A stretch of DNA of 41,606 bases from Sphingomonas sp. 67-36 (GTDB lineage: Bacteria; Pseudomonadota; Alphaproteobacteria; Sphingomonadales; Sphingomonadaceae): assembly GCA_001897375.1 (NCBI GenBank), contig MKSU01000029.1:1-41606 (forward strand). The letters are read 5' to 3'. Shown here in pieces: positions 7,098-14,978 of the stretch (positions are counted from its first letter, which is position 1; each line of letters begins with the position of its first letter). Below the pieces are notes generated by a model. That model was not told the origin of the DNA. It did no database searches and saw only the letters and a program-made list of their open reading frames with translations. The position numbers were made by a program, and so were the translations under genes.

Positions 7098-8198
7098 ATG
7101 AACGTCCCCGCGGCGCTGCCGCCGCTTGCCTTCGACCCAATGATCCTCACCGCGATCACGGACGGTGCCTGGGTCGTCTTCAACCTCTCGTCGGGCAAGG
7201 ATTCGAGCGCGGCGACGTTCGCGACGATGAAGTTCCTCGATTCCGTCGGTCATCCTCGCGACCGGCGGCTGGCGATCCATGCCGACCTCGGCCGCGCCGA
7301 GTGGGGCTCGACAGCCGCGATGGTCGAGCGGATCGCGGCGCTGGCCGGTCTGCCGCTGACGACTGTTCGCCGGCGGGCCGGCGACCTGTTCGCGCGCTGG
7401 CACCAGCGGTTTGAGGCCGGCAAGGCACGCTACGAGGCGCTCGAGACATACAATCTGATCGGTCCGTGGTCGAACGCCGGGCTCCGCTTCTGCACCTCGG
7501 AACTGAAAGCCCAACCGATCGGCCAGGCGCTGTCGCGGATGCTGCGCGGAGCGACCATCATCAACGTGCTCGGCATCCGGCACGACGAGAGCGAGGCGCG
7601 GGCGCGAACGCCGATCGCCAAGGCAGATCATCGTTTCGCAGCGTCGGACAATGCCGCCGGCACGCGCATGCTGGTCTGGAATCCGATCGTCGGCTGGTCG
7701 AGCCAAGACGTCTTCGAGGCGCATGCCGCGCTCGGGATCCCGCTGCACGAGGCCTATACGGTCTATGGCAGCTCCCGCTTGTCGTGCCGCTACTGCGTCC
7801 TGCAGTCGCTGGCCGACCAGCGTGCAGCCGCCGCGGCGCCCGAGAACCGCCAGGCCCTGATCGACCTCGTGACGCTTGAAGCGCGTTCGACCTTCTCCTT
7901 CCAGCCGACCCGCTGGCTCGGCGACGTCGCGCCCGACCTGCTTCCCGCCGATCTCCGCGAGGCACTCGTTCGTGCCAAGATCGACGCGCGGTCGCGTCGG
8001 CTGGGTGAGGCCAGCCTGCCCGCAGCCCTTCGCTTCCAACGAGGCTGGCCGCCGCGCTTGCCGACGATGGCCGAGGCGCGGGTCATCGCTGACGTCCGCG
8101 CTCAGCTGCTGGCGCGGCATGCGCTCGCCAACCTTTATCCCAGCCCGCGTGCCATCCTCGCCAGGTTCGCCGAGCTGCGCGCGCGGAAGGCGGCATGA
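7098..8198 (+). CDS. PP-loop ATPase, PAPS-reductase-like family (first copy)
   Basis: The 366-residue protein has the PP-loop FNLSSGKDSSAAT (motif at 31-36), FCTSELKAQPI, the family's CT..LK nucleotide-binding motif, and SCRYCVLQS, a CxxC late in the fold. These fit the adenine-nucleotide alpha-hydrolase superfamily that includes PAPS reductase and DndC. Such enzymes activate a substrate with ATP or reduce sulfate esters; the substrate here is unknown. No cysteine desulfurase or other dnd gene is nearby, so phosphorothioation is not supported. GGAG precedes the ATG, and the stop overlaps a small upstream ATG of the next gene. Confidence 0.85.
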   Translation: MNVPAALPPLAFDPMILTAITDGAWVVFNLSSGKDSSAATFATMKFLDSVGHPRDRRLAIHADLGRAEWGSTAAMVERIAALAGLPLTTVRRRAGDLFARWHQRFEAGKARYEALETYNLIGPWSNAGLRFCTSELKAQPIGQALSRMLRGATIINVLGIRHDESEARARTPIAKADHRFAASDNAAGTRMLVWNPIVGWSSQDVFEAHAALGIPLHEAYTVYGSSRLSCRYCVLQSLADQRAAAAAPENRQALIDLVTLEARSTFSFQPTRWLGDVAPDLLPADLREALVRAKIDARSRRLGEASLPAALRFQRGWPPRLPTMAEARVIADVRAQLLARHALANLYPSPRAILARFAELRARKAA

Positions 8199-8269
8199 GC
8201 GATGCCTGTGTCGGCAGCGGGTCTCGCCGGGCACGACCGGTTAAACATCAAGCAGGAAGGACTACCGGC

Positions 8270-8731
8270 ATGGCCGATCGCGCTTCAGCATCCATTCGTA
8301 TCGGCGGCGTGCTTGCACGCGTCCTCGTCGATGCGCTTATTGCGACAATCGCGCGGGAGGGGGGCTTCGCCGGATGGGACGAGACCCCGATCGACGCAGC
8401 CACGCTCGAACGCAAAGGGTCGCTTGAAGTGTGCGGCTACGAACTCGCCGGGGGCGTCTTCGACGAACTCGAGGCTTTTTGCGTCGAGCACGGGCTTGCC
8501 TTCATCCGTACATCGGGAAGCTGCCCAGGCGCGTTCGGGCCCGAGCGGGTCGTCTACAAGGGCGCAGGGGAGCCGGGTCATTTCGCCTTGGACGAGGATG
8601 ACCGGGTGGTGATCGACCGCTCGACGATGGAAGCGCTGGGCACCCTCGAGGCGGCGCGCTGCTATTTCGACGCCGCCGATTTCGAGCCGCCCGAACTCAC
8701 CGTGGCCCGACGCGCCCGACGATCCGGCTAA
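8270..8731 (+). CDS. conserved hypothetical protein
   Basis: The 153-residue acidic protein starts MADRASASIRIGG. ATG 8270 has AGGAAGGA upstream; an earlier ATG at 8195 overlaps the PP-loop stop but would add a poorly structured leader. Mixed alpha/beta content with SGSCPGAFGPERVVY in the middle. No family recognised. It closes the first sub-operon before the toxin-antitoxin pair. Confidence 0.6.
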   Translation: MADRASASIRIGGVLARVLVDALIATIAREGGFAGWDETPIDAATLERKGSLEVCGYELAGGVFDELEAFCVEHGLAFIRTSGSCPGAFGPERVVYKGAGEPGHFALDEDDRVVIDRSTMEALGTLEAARCYFDAADFEPPELTVARRARRSG

Positions 8732-8790
8732 GAGCAGAGACTGGCGCGCGAGCAATCAGCTTGCAAAACATCATCTGTCGGACTAGATAG

Positions 8791-8802
8791 CTGACTAGTC
8801 AG
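8791..8802. promoter_or_regulatory. palindromic operator of the toxin-antitoxin pair
   Basis: CTGACTAGTCAG is a perfect 12-bp palindrome 16 bp upstream of the antitoxin ATG. Phd-type antitoxins commonly bind such sites to repress their own operon. A related GACTAGATAG lies immediately before it. Confidence 0.65.
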
Positions 8803-8818
8803 AGTGAGGAAAGCAGGT

Positions 8819-9076
8819 ATGACCAGATGGGCAGTTCAGGACGCAAAAGCGCGGTTCAGCGAAATGCTCGACACCTGCCTGCGCGACGGTGCTCAGGTCG
8901 TCACAAAACGAGGAGCTGAAGCTGCGGTGCTCGTCCCGATCGCTGAATGGGAAAGGTTGCAGACGGGCGCGCGTCGGAGCCTGAAGGCGCTTCTCCTCGC
9001 CGACACCCCGCGCGCCGATCTTGCGATTCCCGCCCGAGGCGCAAGCCGCCGTCGCGCCGCCCTCAACCTTCGCTGA
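8819..9076 (+). CDS. Phd/YefM-family antitoxin
   Basis: The 85-residue protein reads MTRWAVQDAKARFSEMLD, then VTKRGAEAAVLVPIAEWERL, the standard Phd/YefM N-terminal DNA-binding fold, with a variable basic C-terminus that would neutralise the toxin. It is followed after 4 bp by a PIN-domain toxin gene. A GTG five codons upstream (8804) is possible, but GAGGA sits well for ATG 8819. Confidence 0.92.
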   Translation: MTRWAVQDAKARFSEMLDTCLRDGAQVVTKRGAEAAVLVPIAEWERLQTGARRSLKALLLADTPRADLAIPARGASRRRAALNLR

Positions 9077-9080
9077 TCCG

Positions 9081-9494
9081 ATGTACTTGCTCGATACAAA
9101 CGTCGTGTCGGAGTTGCGGCGAGCTAAGCCCCACGGTGCGGTACTCGCATGGCTTGAACGAGCAGACGATGCCGACCTTCACTTGTCGGCGATGACCGTT
9201 GGCGAGATCCAGGCGGGTATCGAGATCACGCGCGAGCAGGACGCTTCTAAGTCGGCCGAACTGGAAAGCTGGCTCGAAGAGGTTTCGAGCGGCTACCAGA
9301 TCCTGGCCGCCGACGCGCCGGTCATGCGACAATGGGCTCGCTTCATGTACCGTCGTTCGGACACGTTGATTGAGGATGCCGTCATCGCCGCGACCGCACA
9401 GGTCCATCGGCTGATCATCGTGACGCGCAATGTTCGCGATTTTACTCCTTTCGGCGTCGAGACGCTCGATCCGTTCAAGCCTCTCGGTCGCTGA
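9081..9494 (+). CDS. vapC: VapC-type PIN-domain toxin
   Basis: The 137-residue PIN protein carries the acidic residues of the VapC ribonuclease site: LLDTNVVSEL at the start, SAMTVGEI with its glutamate, IEDAVIAATA and TRNVRDF. VapC toxins cleave tRNA or rRNA and are held inactive by the antitoxin encoded directly upstream. The frame is intact, so the pair may be functional and could stabilise the element. Confidence 0.93.
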   Translation: MYLLDTNVVSELRRAKPHGAVLAWLERADDADLHLSAMTVGEIQAGIEITREQDASKSAELESWLEEVSSGYQILAADAPVMRQWARFMYRRSDTLIEDAVIAATAQVHRLIIVTRNVRDFTPFGVETLDPFKPLGR

Positions 9495-9735
9495 CCGTTC
9501 GACCCTGAGCGGGCTTGCTACCGACTAGCGTTCGACTGTTGCGAGGACAGGCGAGCGTCCCTCGCTAGGCTAGACCGCCTGCTTTCGCGGCCCCATCACA
9601 GCATCGACTTGACAGTGGTGCCGCCATCGCCGCCGCGGCGCGATCCGCGCTGCCGAGTGATTTGACGAGTAAGTGGAGGGGGAGGGGGGCGGTGAGTCCG
9701 CGCCAAGTTGGTCCGTCGGGCATCGGAGAACGGCC
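9495..9735. other. intergenic region with purine tract
   Basis: The 241 bp after vapC hold no convincing gene. A GGAGGGGGAGGGGGG tract lies at 9675-9689, 47 bp before the next start codon. No clear -35/-10 pair or terminator was found. Confidence 0.6.
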
Positions 9736-10947
9736 ATGGCAAGCGTCACCCCTCTGCCCCTTCCGCAGCCGAGCAACAGCGTACCGATCGGCCGCCACGC
9801 CACCGGCGCGCTCTCGATCGATCTCGACCGTTTGCTCGCCGGACGGCTGCTGATCCAGGGCAGCTCGGGCGCCGGCAAGAGCCGCACACTGCGGCGTATC
9901 ATTGAAGAGGCCTTCGACTATGTGCTGACGATCATCGTCGATCCCGAAGGCGAATTCGGCAATCTCGCCACGCATATCGGGGCGACGTCGCTGCGCGCCT
10001 GCGAGCTCACAGCCGATGGCTTGACCGCCGCATCCGCGCGGGCCCGCGCACACCGCATCCCGCTCCATCTCGACCTGACCGACCTCGATCCCGACCAGCG
10101 GATCGTCAAGGCCGCGGCCTTCTTCGCCGGGCTGATCGGCGCGCCGCGCGAGCATTGGGCGCATACGGTCCTCGTCTGCATCGATGAAGGCCATCTGCTG
10201 GCGCCGCACCATGCCGGCTCGGCGCGCGACGCCGAGACCCGTCGCCTGGGCGTCGCGACGCTGACCGACCTTTGCGCGCGCGGGCGCAAGCGCGGGATCG
10301 CCCCGATCATCGCTACGCAGCGGCTGGCCAAGCTGTCGAGCTCGGTGACCTCCGAGCTGCAGAACTTCCTCGTCGGCCTGAACGTATTCGATCGCGACAT
10401 CGCGCGCGCGGCGGACCTGCTGGGCTTCTCCAGCAGGGACGCCGAAAACCTGCGCAAGCTTGCGCCCGGCGAATTCTACGCGATGGGGCCGGCGATGGCG
10501 CCGATCCCGCTGCTCGCGAAGATCGATCCGACCATCACCGAGCATCTTGGCGCGACCCCCGAGCTGCAGGCGGCGGCCGACCTCGACGAGGATGAGGCGG
10601 CGCGGCTGCTCGATCTCGCGGCGTTGCGCGAGATGCCGGCCGGCGCGCGCGATGGCGCGCTCTCGATGAAGGGACTGCGTGCGCTCGACAGCTTCCTGAT
10701 CGACCCAGCGGCGGCGGTCGCCGCCGCCATCGTCGCCGCGCTGAAGCGGATCGCGCCTAACGCGACAACGGCCGCCGATCTGGCCGCCCATCTCGCCGCC
10801 GACCGCGAACAGGTCGACGCCGCGCTCGATATCCTTTCCGCGCTCAACGCGATCGATACGATGCCGCGCGGCGCGCACCGGATCGCCCGCCTGCACGCTA
10901 GGTTGCGCGCCAAGATCGGCGATGTTGCCGTCGTGGGGCTCGCATGA
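9736..10947 (+). CDS. HerA-like / DUF87-type ATPase
   Basis: The 403-residue protein is a P-loop NTPase of the HerA/FtsK kind: Walker A GSSGAGKS (42-49), IVDPEGEFG (about 68-75), the strand typical of HerA-like proteins, Walker B VLVCIDEGHLL (about 146-155), a CARGRKRG stretch, and sensor IIATQRLAKL. The C-terminus is helical. It lacks the N-terminal HAS barrel of archaeal HerA. Such ATPases act as DNA translocases in repair, transfer or defence complexes. ATG 9736 has GGAG upstream. Its stop overlaps the SANT-repeat gene by ATGA, and a Mom-like gene follows. Confidence 0.85.
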   Translation: MASVTPLPLPQPSNSVPIGRHATGALSIDLDRLLAGRLLIQGSSGAGKSRTLRRIIEEAFDYVLTIIVDPEGEFGNLATHIGATSLRACELTADGLTAASARARAHRIPLHLDLTDLDPDQRIVKAAAFFAGLIGAPREHWAHTVLVCIDEGHLLAPHHAGSARDAETRRLGVATLTDLCARGRKRGIAPIIATQRLAKLSSSVTSELQNFLVGLNVFDRDIARAADLLGFSSRDAENLRKLAPGEFYAMGPAMAPIPLLAKIDPTITEHLGATPELQAAADLDEDEAARLLDLAALREMPAGARDGALSMKGLRALDSFLIDPAAAVAAAIVAALKRIAPNATTAADLAAHLAADREQVDAALDILSALNAIDTMPRGAHRIARLHARLRAKIGDVAVVGLA

Positions 10948-12356
10948 CCGGGCTCGACCTTGCGCCCACCATCGTCGAGCTTGTCGCCTGCCCGGCGGCA
11001 CCGCAGCCGCGGGGACCTTTGCGCGAGATGGCGTTTCGCAAGGACGCCTGGACCGGGTCGGAAATCGCGCGGCTTTGCGAACTGTTCCGCGACGACGTGT
11101 CGCTCGACGACATCGCCGCCGCACTTGGTCGTGGCCGGGCCGGCGTCGCCGATCGGATCGGCGTGCTCGGCCTTCGCCGCAACTCGACCCGCCCCTGGTC
11201 CGAGCGTGAGGACGAGGAACTGACCCGCCGCTACGGCGTCGAGCCGACTGCGGCGATCGCCTCGGACTTCGGGCGATCGTGCGCGGCGATTTATGCGCGC
11301 GCCGGGCTGCTCGGTCTCGGCGAGGCGATTGCCGCCGCGTGGACCGAATGGGAGGATGCCCAGCTGCGCGCGGGTTATGCCGCCGGCGTCCCCATCGCGC
11401 AGCTCGCCACGCTCATCGGCCGGCCGCTTGGCGGAATCTCGTCGCGCGCGGGCTCGCTCGGGATCGTCCACGCCAATCATCCCGCCGACTGGTCGGCGGA
11501 TGAAGCTGCGCGCGCGCTGACGCTCGCCGAGGAGGGGCATCGCTACCGCGACATCTTGAACATCATGTGTGCCGAAGGCTTTCCGGCGCGCTCGCTCGCC
11601 GGATTCGGCCCGATCGTTCGCCGTCTGGGCTATGGCCGCGGCTGGGGACGGCCTTGGTCGCCCGAAGAGGATGCGCTGCTTCGCCAGGCCTATGCGGACG
11701 GCGCGAGCCTCACGCCGCTACGGACGCGGCTCGGGCGGACCAACCACTCGATCCGCTGGCGGGCGGAGTATCTCGCGCTGCGCGGCACGCACGTCCGCCG
11801 CAACGGGTTTCGCGCCGGCCCCGACTGGACCGAGGCAGAGATCGCGATGCTGCGCGCCGAATACGGCACGACGCCCAATGTCGACTTGGCGGCGAAGCTC
11901 GGCCGCACCAAGGCCGCGATGTTCACCCGCGCGAACCTGCTCGGGCTCGTTCACGGCTATATCCGGCCGTTCTCGGAGGAGGAGAGCCAGGCGTTGGCGG
12001 CCGCCTACCGCACCAATATCGCGATCGCCGATCTCGCAATGGCGCTCGGCCGCAAGGCCTGCTCGGTCAGCAAATACGCGACCAACCACGGCTACCGGTT
12101 CGGGCGGCGACCGAGGCGCGACGGCGGGGTGTCGCTCGCCGACCTGCTTGCGCTACGTCATCCGCCCGACCGCACCGAAATCGTCGGCGCGACCCCGTTC
12201 GCGTCCGTCACCGCGCAGCAGGACGCCCGAACCACGTGGCGAGCCATGGCAAGGGCGAGACGCGCGACGACCCGGTCGAGCTTCCGAGGCCGGGTGCACG
12301 CGCGCGCAGCGCGCAGGAGCCGCCGCCGCGGATCGGGACACCGCGCCCCCCGCTAG
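10944..12356 (+). CDS. seven-repeat SANT/Myb-like DNA-binding protein
   Basis: The 470-residue protein consists of seven tandem units of about 48-55 residues. Each starts with an aromatic plus acidic helix (W36, W85, W133, W183, W238, W295, F343, as in PWSEREDEEL and DWTEAEIAML), continues to an LGR turn in most units and ends in a helix closing with LGL or LGY. This is the SANT/Myb tri-helix pattern, the fourth unit being the most diverged. The C-terminus (about 425-470) is very basic. A modular, sequence-specific DNA-binding role is likely. It overlaps the HerA-like gene and lies 38 bp ahead of the Mom-like gene. Confidence 0.8.
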   Translation: MTGLDLAPTIVELVACPAAPQPRGPLREMAFRKDAWTGSEIARLCELFRDDVSLDDIAAALGRGRAGVADRIGVLGLRRNSTRPWSEREDEELTRRYGVEPTAAIASDFGRSCAAIYARAGLLGLGEAIAAAWTEWEDAQLRAGYAAGVPIAQLATLIGRPLGGISSRAGSLGIVHANHPADWSADEAARALTLAEEGHRYRDILNIMCAEGFPARSLAGFGPIVRRLGYGRGWGRPWSPEEDALLRQAYADGASLTPLRTRLGRTNHSIRWRAEYLALRGTHVRRNGFRAGPDWTEAEIAMLRAEYGTTPNVDLAAKLGRTKAAMFTRANLLGLVHGYIRPFSEEESQALAAAYRTNIAIADLAMALGRKACSVSKYATNHGYRFGRRPRRDGGVSLADLLALRHPPDRTEIVGATPFASVTAQQDARTTWRAMARARRATTRSSFRGRVHARAARRSRRRGSGHRAPR

Positions 12357-12394
12357 CGACCTTCGCCGTGCTCCGCCCTCACAGGACCACGCCC

Positions 12395-13201
12395 ATGGAA
12401 ACGACCCGCAGCCAACGCTGGCGCGAGCGGCGAAGCCGCTTCGTCGACGATCTCGAAGTGATCGACCCCAACGCCTATGCGGTCGATGTCATCGATTATC
12501 CCGCCGCCCGCGCGTTCATTGCCGAGCATCACTATCTGCCGACCTATCCCGCCGCCCAGGTCGCGGTCGGGCTGTTCGCCGCGCGGCCGCGGCCGGTGCT
12601 GGCCGGCGTCGCCGTCTTCGCCGTCCCCTCGACGGGCGCGGTGGTCACGGCGCATAGCGGCCTCGCGACCGCCGCCCAGGGTTGCGTCCTCGCCCGGCTG
12701 CTGCTGCTCGACTCGGTCCCGCAGAACGGCGAGAGCTTCTTCGTCGCCCGCGCCCTGCGCCTGCTGCGCCGCGAACGCCCAGCGATCGAGGCCGTGGTCA
12801 GCTTCAGCGATCCATCGGCAGGCCATATCGGCCGCGTCTATGCCGCGCTGTCGAGCGCCTATCGCGGCCGGACCGCCGAGCGGCTCGTGCTGATGGCGGG
12901 GCGGCGCACGGTCTCGGACCGGACGCTGTCGAAAATCCGCGGCAGCGAGCGCGGCCATGGCGGCGCGATCGACCAGCTCGTCGCCCTTGGGCTTCCTCCA
13001 CCCGCTGTCGGCGAAGAACCCCCGGCGTGGCTCGCACGGCTCCGCCGCGAGCGCCACCTCGTGGCCCGTCGACGCCCGGGACTCTTCACCTATTGCTTCG
13101 AGCTCACCCGCCACGCGCGCCGCGCCGGCCGGCCACTACCTCGGCTGACCTATCCCAAGATCTTGCCCGAGGTTGCGCCGACTCTGCCGTTCGAAACCTA
13201 G
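12395..13201 (+). CDS. Mom-like GNAT-fold DNA modification protein
   Basis: The 268-residue protein matches the family of phage Mu Mom, which converts adenine in DNA to N6-carbamoylmethyladenine and so blocks restriction. Visible landmarks are FIAEHHYLPTYP (41-52), GVAVFAVPS, ARLLLLDSVPQNGESFFVARAL (about 100-121), and VVSFSDPSAGHIGRVYAA (134-151) followed by a tyrosine before RG (Y156). The last block is the strongest family signature. A C-terminal arm of about 80 basic residues follows. AGGA precedes the ATG. It shares a likely operon with the HerA-like and SANT-repeat genes. Substrate and modification chemistry are unproven. Confidence 0.75.
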   Translation: METTRSQRWRERRSRFVDDLEVIDPNAYAVDVIDYPAARAFIAEHHYLPTYPAAQVAVGLFAARPRPVLAGVAVFAVPSTGAVVTAHSGLATAAQGCVLARLLLLDSVPQNGESFFVARALRLLRRERPAIEAVVSFSDPSAGHIGRVYAALSSAYRGRTAERLVLMAGRRTVSDRTLSKIRGSERGHGGAIDQLVALGLPPPAVGEEPPAWLARLRRERHLVARRRPGLFTYCFELTRHARRAGRPLPRLTYPKILPEVAPTLPFET

Positions 13202-13277
13202 CGCTAGGCCGCCATCACTCGCGTAGACGCGCCGCCTGCCGACTCAAACCGCGAGGAAGACGCCACAGCGGCACCCG

Positions 13278-13295
13278 GGAGAGGAGGGGGGAAGG
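13278..13295 (+). repeat. purine tract before the GHKL gene
   Basis: GGAGAGGAGGGGGGAAGG lies 43 bp before the GHKL ATPase start, which has its own ribosome-binding site (GAGGAG). Member of the recurrent tract class. Confidence 0.65.
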
Positions 13296-13337
13296 AACGG
13301 CGGGGCGACGAAATTGCGCGCTCCGAGGAGACACCGC

Positions 13338-14978
13338 ATGCCATCCACCATCCGCCCCACCGTCAGCCCGGCGATGATCGGCAAGGTCGGCCGCCTGTTC
13401 AATGGAACGCTAGCCGATATCCTCGCCGAGCTCTTCCAGAACGCGCGACGCGCCGGCGCGACGATGCTGCGGGTCGACGCCCATCCGAGCGCCGATGCGA
13501 CCATACTCACCATCACCGACGACGGCTGCGGGATCGACGACCCCGCGAGCATCGTCACGCTCGGTCACTCCGGCTGGTCAGAGGCGATCTGTTCGAGCGA
13601 GGATCCGGCCGGCATGGGCGTGTTCAGCCTTGCCGGGCGCGATGTCGCGATCACCTCGCGGACCGCCGACCGCCCGGTCGGCTGGAGCGTCGCGATCGGG
13701 GCCGGACAATGGGACGGCGGCGACGATCTGGTCGTCGCCGAGGCCGATCACTCGCCCGGCACGACGATCAGCATCGTGCTGCCCCCGGAGTGGTTGCAAC
13801 AGCTCGACGACGTAATCGCGACCGCCGCGCGTCATTTTCCGGTGCCGGTGTCCTTCAATGGCAGCGAGTTGGCTCGCCAGGATTGGCTCGACGGCGCGAT
13901 CGCCGTGTCGGCGTGGAACGGCAGCCGGATCGGCGTCTTCGAGGGCGCCGATCCTTACGGAGCACGCATCAACTTCCACGGCGTGACGATCAAATGCCGG
14001 CTCCCCTCGCTCACGCAGGTCAACGATCGTGCGCTTCTCGCGCGGGTCGACATCGGCTCGACGCCGTCGCTCCAACTGGTGCTGCCGGCGCGCAAGGAAG
14101 CGGTGGAGAACGACGGGCTTGCCGCGCTGCGCGCCGCCGCCGAGCGCGCCATCTTCGCGGCCGTGGCTGAACAGCCCTCGCACAGCCTTGGTTTCGAGGA
14201 CTGGCAGCGCGCTCGGTCGCTGGGCGTCGATCTTCCCGAGGCCGCGCCACTGCTGCGCGCCTGGCAACCGCAACTCGCCGACAGCGCGTTCTCCCGCGAG
14301 GACGGTCCGCTGCTTGCCACCGAGTCCGCGGTCCTCGCTGGCGATCTCGAGCCGCAGATCGCCAGTCCGCTCGACCGGGCGCTGCGCGATGACCCGTTGC
14401 GCCAGTCACTCGTCCAGCCCGAGCGCCGCTATGTCGGCTACGCCTGGTACGACCGGCTTCCCAGCATCATCGATGTCGCCTTCCATGTCGCCGCCGTCGA
14501 TGGGGCAGCCCATGTGATCGGGCTTCACGGCGACGTCCCCGAACTCCCCGACCATGTCGAGGCGCGCGCGATCGACATGGTCGTCACCGTCCAGTCCGGC
14601 GACGAGGCCGCGAACCATGTCGTCGCGACCGACCTGGCCTTCGGCAGCGCCGACAATTGCTGGTACGATCTCGACGCCGCGCGCATCGCCTGGGTGCGGG
14701 GGCTGACGCCCGACCAGCTCGCCGAGCAGCTCGAGAACGCATTCTTCGCCTCGAGCGACGATCACGATGCCGACAACTGGGATACGCAGCACGGGCATTT
14801 CCAGGATGCGGCGCGGATCATCGCGATGGATCTGCTCGCCAGCCCCGACGACGCTCTTGTCGATCGCGTCAGGCGCGCGATCAGCGACCATGTCTGGTTC
14901 CTGCCCGAGAAGCGCAGCATCACGATCGCCATCGTCGATCGCGCGATCAACGTCGCGCTCGGCCCGGAACCAGTGTGA
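13338..14978 (+). CDS. GHKL-type ATP-binding protein (Hsp90/MutL-like ATPase)
   Basis: The 546-residue protein has all Bergerat-fold motifs: the N box ELFQNARRAG (31-40), G1 DDGCGID (61-67) and a G2 region with AGMGVFSLAG (91-100). A second domain includes VDIGSTPSLQLVLPARKEAVEN, reminiscent of the transducer domain with a catalytic lysine. There is no histidine-kinase dimerisation domain. The C-terminal 250 residues are not recognised. Proteins of this kind act as ATP-driven clamps. GAGGAG precedes the ATG, and the stop overlaps the start of the second PP-loop gene (TGATG). Confidence 0.85.
   Translation: MPSTIRPTVSPAMIGKVGRLFNGTLADILAELFQNARRAGATMLRVDAHPSADATILTITDDGCGIDDPASIVTLGHSGWSEAICSSEDPAGMGVFSLAGRDVAITSRTADRPVGWSVAIGAGQWDGGDDLVVAEADHSPGTTISIVLPPEWLQQLDDVIATAARHFPVPVSFNGSELARQDWLDGAIAVSAWNGSRIGVFEGADPYGARINFHGVTIKCRLPSLTQVNDRALLARVDIGSTPSLQLVLPARKEAVENDGLAALRAAAERAIFAAVAEQPSHSLGFEDWQRARSLGVDLPEAAPLLRAWQPQLADSAFSREDGPLLATESAVLAGDLEPQIASPLDRALRDDPLRQSLVQPERRYVGYAWYDRLPSIIDVAFHVAAVDGAAHVIGLHGDVPELPDHVEARAIDMVVTVQSGDEAANHVVATDLAFGSADNCWYDLDAARIAWVRGLTPDQLAEQLENAFFASSDDHDADNWDTQHGHFQDAARIIAMDLLASPDDALVDRVRRAISDHVWFLPEKRSITIAIVDRAINVALGPEPV

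Noticed and set aside
7098-8198. DndC and a phosphorothioation (dnd) system
   Set aside because: The PP-loop and CT..LK motifs fit the wider superfamily, but no DndA, DndB, DndD or DndE-like gene is present.
6582-8234. 550-codon minus-strand reading frame opposite the first PP-loop gene
   Set aside because: Spans several well-supported plus-strand genes and has shadow composition.
9565-11124. 519-codon minus-strand reading frame
   Set aside because: Lies opposite the HerA-like ATPase, whose Walker motifs prove the plus strand; long only because stops are rare at this GC content.
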